40,579 bases of DNA, taken from assembly GCA_017443065.1 (NCBI GenBank), contig JAFSPF010000006.1, positions 1-40,579 of the forward strand, read 5' to 3'. The notes under the pieces are model-generated. The model worked only from the letters and a program-made list of their open reading frames with translations. It was not told where the DNA came from and did no database searches. This DNA comes from Lachnospiraceae bacterium (lineage in GTDB: Bacteria > Bacillota > Clostridia > Lachnospirales > Lachnospiraceae). Each line of letters starts with the position of its first letter. Position 1 is the first letter of the stretch. The position numbers were made by a program, and so were the translations under genes. Shown one piece after another: positions 37,800 through 40,579 of the stretch.

Positions 37800-39386
37800 C
37801 TATACGGCCGTCAGGTAGGGCAGGGCCCAGAATGCGATCAGTACCAGCGCAATGACAACGCCCGCCAGAAGGGAGATCTTTGCGGCACGCATCGTGAGCC
37901 GGACGGCCTTTGCGTCTCCGGTTTCCGGCGGGGCGACAAAGAGCGCGGTACGCGCGGCCTGTTCCTCTGCCGTCGGTTTGGTGAACAGGGAAACGATCAC
38001 CATGGCCAGCGTGTTGCAGCACATCCCGGCAAGAGAGGGCTCGAACCAGACGGGAAGGTTGGCGCCGACCACGCCCGTGATGAGGCGCAGCAGGAAGCAG
38101 ACCAGAAACCCCGTCAGCATCCCCGCAAAGGCACCGGCCTTTGTGAGGCGTCTGCTCGCAATCGCGCCGATTGCCACGGGGAGCCAGGAAGCCGCCACGA
38201 TGGAGGAACCCATGTACATCACCCAGAACACGGCCGGCGGATTGGTGATCGTGATGCCGAGCACGACCAGCGCGCAGACGATCATGGCGATGCGCCCGGT
38301 CAGGATCCGGTTTTCGCTTTTTTTATACAGGATGTCATTCGCCACGGAGGTGCCGATCAGGGAGAGGAAGGTCGTGGCGGAGGAAATCCCCGCCGCCAGC
38401 ACCCCCGTCAGGAGCAGCACGCCAAGCAGGCCGGGCATGACGTGCATTGCCGTCCAGATCAGCACCTGGGAGGAATCCGTAAGCGAAGGGTTGATCAGGT
38501 TGACAAACACGGCCATCATGCAGGCCGTAAATTCCAACAGAAAAACACAGATCACGGCCGGGAAGGCGGAACGGATCACCACATGCTCGTCCTTTGCCAT
38601 CAGGTAGCGGCTGGACTGCCAGGGACCGACCATGCAGACCGACATCCAGACGACGCCGTACAGAAGCCCCCAGGCGACGTTTTCCGCGCCGCTGTCGTAC
38701 AGCACCCCCGGCCTTCCGTGCCAGGACAAGAGGTCCGTGAGCGCGGGGTCCGCGGCAATCTTTTGTACGGAGGGAAACCATCCGCCGGTATATCCCGCGA
38801 TATACAGAATGGAGAGTACGGTCGCCAGAAGGAACACGAAGGACATGACCGTATCCGTGATCAGGACGCCGCGGGAGCCGCTCATCACGGAAATAAAGGT
38901 AAAAACGATGAGGGCAAGCGCGATGCACAGGTTGTAGCTTAAGCCCGTCACCACGCTCATCATCGTGCCGATGCCCTGCATGACGGAGAGCAGATATACC
39001 GTCATCATGATGATGGACGTGACGGAGGCGAGGATGTGCAGCGGACGGGAGCAAAAGCGTTTTTCGAAAAAGGCGGCAACCGTGAGGACGCCCGAGCGGC
39101 GCAGGTAACGCCCGAAAAACACCGCGCCGATGATATAGCCCGAGGACTGCAGCGTCGCCATCAGCATGATGGAGGAAAAGACCCCCTCATAGCATACCGC
39201 GGGGTCTCCCATAAACATGCCGACGCCGGTAAAGGAGGCAATGAGGGAACCGGAGATCAGAGGCACCGGCGCCCTGCGCCCCGCGACATAATAATCCTCC
39301 ATCGTGCGGATCCGGCGGGAGATCACCGTCGCGATCAGCATGTAGGCGGCAAGGGATATGATCATGCCGGTCAGATAGATGTTCAT
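37800..39386 (-). CDS. Sodium:solute symporter (SSS family)
   Basis: 528 aa with about 13 membrane helices. The family pattern is present: TMEDYYVAGR near the start, SLIASFTGVGMFMGDPA, and AAGISSATTFLSLIGTSVAND (the Ser/Thr-rich Na+ site helix). It imports an organic solute with Na+. Its start overlaps the stop of a 32-aa membrane peptide gene (ATGA). Placement between ligase and carrier protein suggests that it brings in the carboxylate or amino acid which the ligase activates; this is inferred. Confidence 0.9.
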   Translation of the reverse strand: MNIYLTGMIISLAAYMLIATVISRRIRTMEDYYVAGRRAPVPLISGSLIASFTGVGMFMGDPAVCYEGVFSSIMLMATLQSSGYIIGAVFFGRYLRRSGVLTVAAFFEKRFCSRPLHILASVTSIIMMTVYLLSVMQGIGTMMSVVTGLSYNLCIALALIVFTFISVMSGSRGVLITDTVMSFVFLLATVLSILYIAGYTGGWFPSVQKIAADPALTDLLSWHGRPGVLYDSGAENVAWGLLYGVVWMSVCMVGPWQSSRYLMAKDEHVVIRSAFPAVICVFLLEFTACMMAVFVNLINPSLTDSSQVLIWTAMHVMPGLLGVLLLTGVLAAGISSATTFLSLIGTSVANDILYKKSENRILTGRIAMIVCALVVLGITITNPPAVFWVMYMGSSIVAASWLPVAIGAIASRRLTKAGAFAGMLTGFLVCFLLRLITGVVGANLPVWFEPSLAGMCCNTLAMVIVSLFTKPTAEEQAARTALFVAPPETGDAKAVRLTMRAAKISLLAGVVIALVLIAFWALPYLTAV

Positions 39387-39481
39387 GTCCTGTCCTTATA
39401 TTCTCTGTGCAGTGTGACGAGGACGATGATATTGCAGATCACCAGAGAAGTACCCGCGATCAGCGCGACGACTATTTCCAT
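39383..39481 (-). CDS. 32-aa membrane peptide, symporter accessory subunit candidate
   Basis: MEIVVALIAGTSLVICNIIV, then LVTLHREYKDRT. One membrane helix (about 2-24) with a charged cytoplasmic tail. A perfect AGGAGG lies 4 nt before the ATG at 39481. It overlaps the ligase stop (10 nt) and the symporter start (ATGA), so all three are translationally coupled. Small proteins next to SSS symporters are known as symporter accessory proteins; by size and place this fits. Confidence 0.8.
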   Translation of the reverse strand: MEIVVALIAGTSLVICNIIVLVTLHREYKDRT

Positions 39482-40579
39482 AATTCCTCCTGCTGTGCTT
39501 TCAGTTTGCTGCGGTCGATTTTCCCGTTCACGTTGTAGGGAAAGGCTTCCAGGTGCACCGTTTTATCCGGAATCATATAGGGAGGGAGAAGCGCACGCAG
39601 TCTGTCCTGAATAAAAGACACTTCCGCCTTACCCGTATACAGCAGCAGAATCCGCTGCGTCTCTTCATGGAAGAGGCAGCAGTTGCCGTCCACCCCGTCC
39701 AGCGCGGAGACATTTGCCTCGATCTCGCCAAGCTCCACGCGGTGCCCGTGGTGTTTGATCTGAAAGTCCTTGCGCCCGGCATAGACCAGTTCCCCGCGGG
39801 AATTCGTCCGGACGAGATCGCCGGTGCGGAAGATGATCTCGGGATAGTGTGACTGTAAGGGATTCTGCACAAAGACCGCGGCGGTTTTCTCCGGGTCATT
39901 GTAATAGCCCCTTGCAATGGAGCTGCTGATGGCGCACAGTTCCCCGATCGAGTCGTCCGTGACCGCCCTGTTCTCCTCGTCCAGCACGAGCAGCCGCATG
40001 TGCGCAAAAGGCTTTCCGAGGGGATAGATTTCATGATCTTCAAACGCGCGGTCGATCACATAATACGTACAGCCGTCCGTGACCTCCGTGGAACCGTAGC
40101 AGTTGACATACATCACCTCCGGCAGAGCCTCCTGCCAGAGCTTGAGCATCTTCACCGGCATGACCTCTCCGCCGAAAATGACGAGACGCACAGCGGACAG
40201 ATTCGCTGCGCCAAAGGCCTTTGTCCTTGCGATTAAGATCAACGCGGAGGACACCCAGTTGAGGATGGTCGCCTTCTGTTCCTCCAGATAGCGCATCAGC
40301 TTTGCCGGCGCAAAGAAGTCCGAAGCCGGAAGCAAAAGCGAGGAGCAGCCGTACCGCAGCGGCGCAAAAAGATCGATCACGGAAAGCACGAAATAAAAGG
40401 GCGCCTGGTTGGCGATGACATCCTGCTCCGTCAGGTCATAGACCTCACCCGCGACTTCGATATAATCGATCAGCGCACGGTGCGCCGTGACGATGCCCTT
40501 GGGCACCCCGGTGGAGCCGGAGGTGAAGAGCACATAAAGGATGTCGGTATCGATGATCTGCGCGGTACGTGTAAGTACC
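39472..40579 (-). CDS. Adenylating ligase (ANL superfamily, DltA/NRPS A-domain-like), 5' part outside the window
   Basis: 368 residues are visible, open at the window edge. Core motifs: A3 YVLFTSGSTGVPKG, A5 NCYGSTE, A7 GELCAISSSIARGYYNDPEKT-like region with RTGDLV, A8 RKDFQIKHHGHRVELGEIE, A10 NVNGKIDR with the catalytic Lys. It uses ATP to activate a carboxylic or amino acid as an adenylate and load it on a carrier protein, here probably the ACP at 37559. It resembles DltA and free-standing NRPS adenylation domains, but no dltB/dltD is visible. The residues that choose the substrate are partly in the missing part. Confidence 0.88.
   Translation of the reverse strand, partial: VLTRTAQIIDTDILYVLFTSGSTGVPKGIVTAHRALIDYIEVAGEVYDLTEQDVIANQAPFYFVLSVIDLFAPLRYGCSSLLLPASDFFAPAKLMRYLEEQKATILNWVSSALILIARTKAFGAANLSAVRLVIFGGEVMPVKMLKLWQEALPEVMYVNCYGSTEVTDGCTYYVIDRAFEDHEIYPLGKPFAHMRLLVLDEENRAVTDDSIGELCAISSSIARGYYNDPEKTAAVFVQNPLQSHYPEIIFRTGDLVRTNSRGELVYAGRKDFQIKHHGHRVELGEIEANVSALDGVDGNCCLFHEETQRILLLYTGKAEVSFIQDRLRALLPPYMIPDKTVHLEAFPYNVNGKIDRSKLKAQQEELWK

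Noticed and set aside
37584..38942. 452-codon frame on the plus strand
   Set aside because: Antisense shadow of the sodium symporter and carrier protein genes; the composition (His, Gln, Gly, Arg rich) is not that of a real protein.

Overview
The window looks like chromosomal DNA of a low-to-mid G+C Gram-positive anaerobe (Bacillota, most likely class Clostridia, possibly a relative of Lachnospiraceae). The signs are strong AGGAGG-type ribosome sites, sigma-A promoters, several lipoproteins with Gram-positive-style signal peptides, ECF sigma/DUF4367 pairs, two GGDEF proteins with seven-helix sensors, and no outer-membrane genes. Most genes look moderately GC-rich by eye. Three AAA ATPase genes and their upstream DNA are visibly more AT-rich, which suggests they were acquired. 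Family names come from motifs read by eye; no database search was run.

Layout. 1-9.2 kb is an accessory and regulatory zone: an AAA/DUF4143 ATPase, two ECF sigma/anti-sigma pairs (one with a solute-binding lipoprotein), a decayed XRE-HipA module, a chimeric protein joining sigma region 4 to a DUF4367 domain, and a lipoprotein. A short sequence that reads as the 3' tail of hipA (LKKLER) occurs four times here. 9.2-12.1 kb holds a DHH phosphoesterase and a membrane glycosyltransferase. 12.3-18.2 kb holds two exported double-rhodanese lipoproteins, a 126-nt nested hairpin plus a strong terminator, then a four-gene operon of ATP-grasp ligase and NitT/TauT-type ABC importer. 18.2-19.4 kb is AAA ATPase A with a phased repeat array. 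19.4-25.6 kb (minus strand) holds a two-component system, two GGDEF proteins and rsmA. 25.7-26.9 kb is AAA ATPase B with a second phased array. Then come tRNA-Lys, tatD, an anion permease, a HIT protein, a rhomboid protease and a flavodoxin-SCP2 fusion. 31.5-40.6 kb holds a FIST protein, an alpha/beta hydrolase, a surface-glycan group (GT2, pseB, a GT52-like enzyme), and opposite it an operon of adenylating ligase, 32-aa membrane peptide, sodium:solute symporter, acyl carrier protein and AAC(3)-type acetyltransferase.

The most unusual structure is the pair of repeat arrays in front of the paralogous AAA-winged-helix ATPases A and B. In both, 8-9 bp motifs with a TATAA/TTATA core are spaced by exactly 10 and 19 bp. 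The order is 10-10-19 (39-bp unit) in A and 10-19 (29-bp unit) in B. Each array starts inside the gene's own promoter and fills the 5' leader. A third ATPase (323-1519) has a 15-bp perfect inverted repeat between its -35 and -10 boxes. I infer a self-regulating, possibly mobile class of ATPases, each with its own DNA address.
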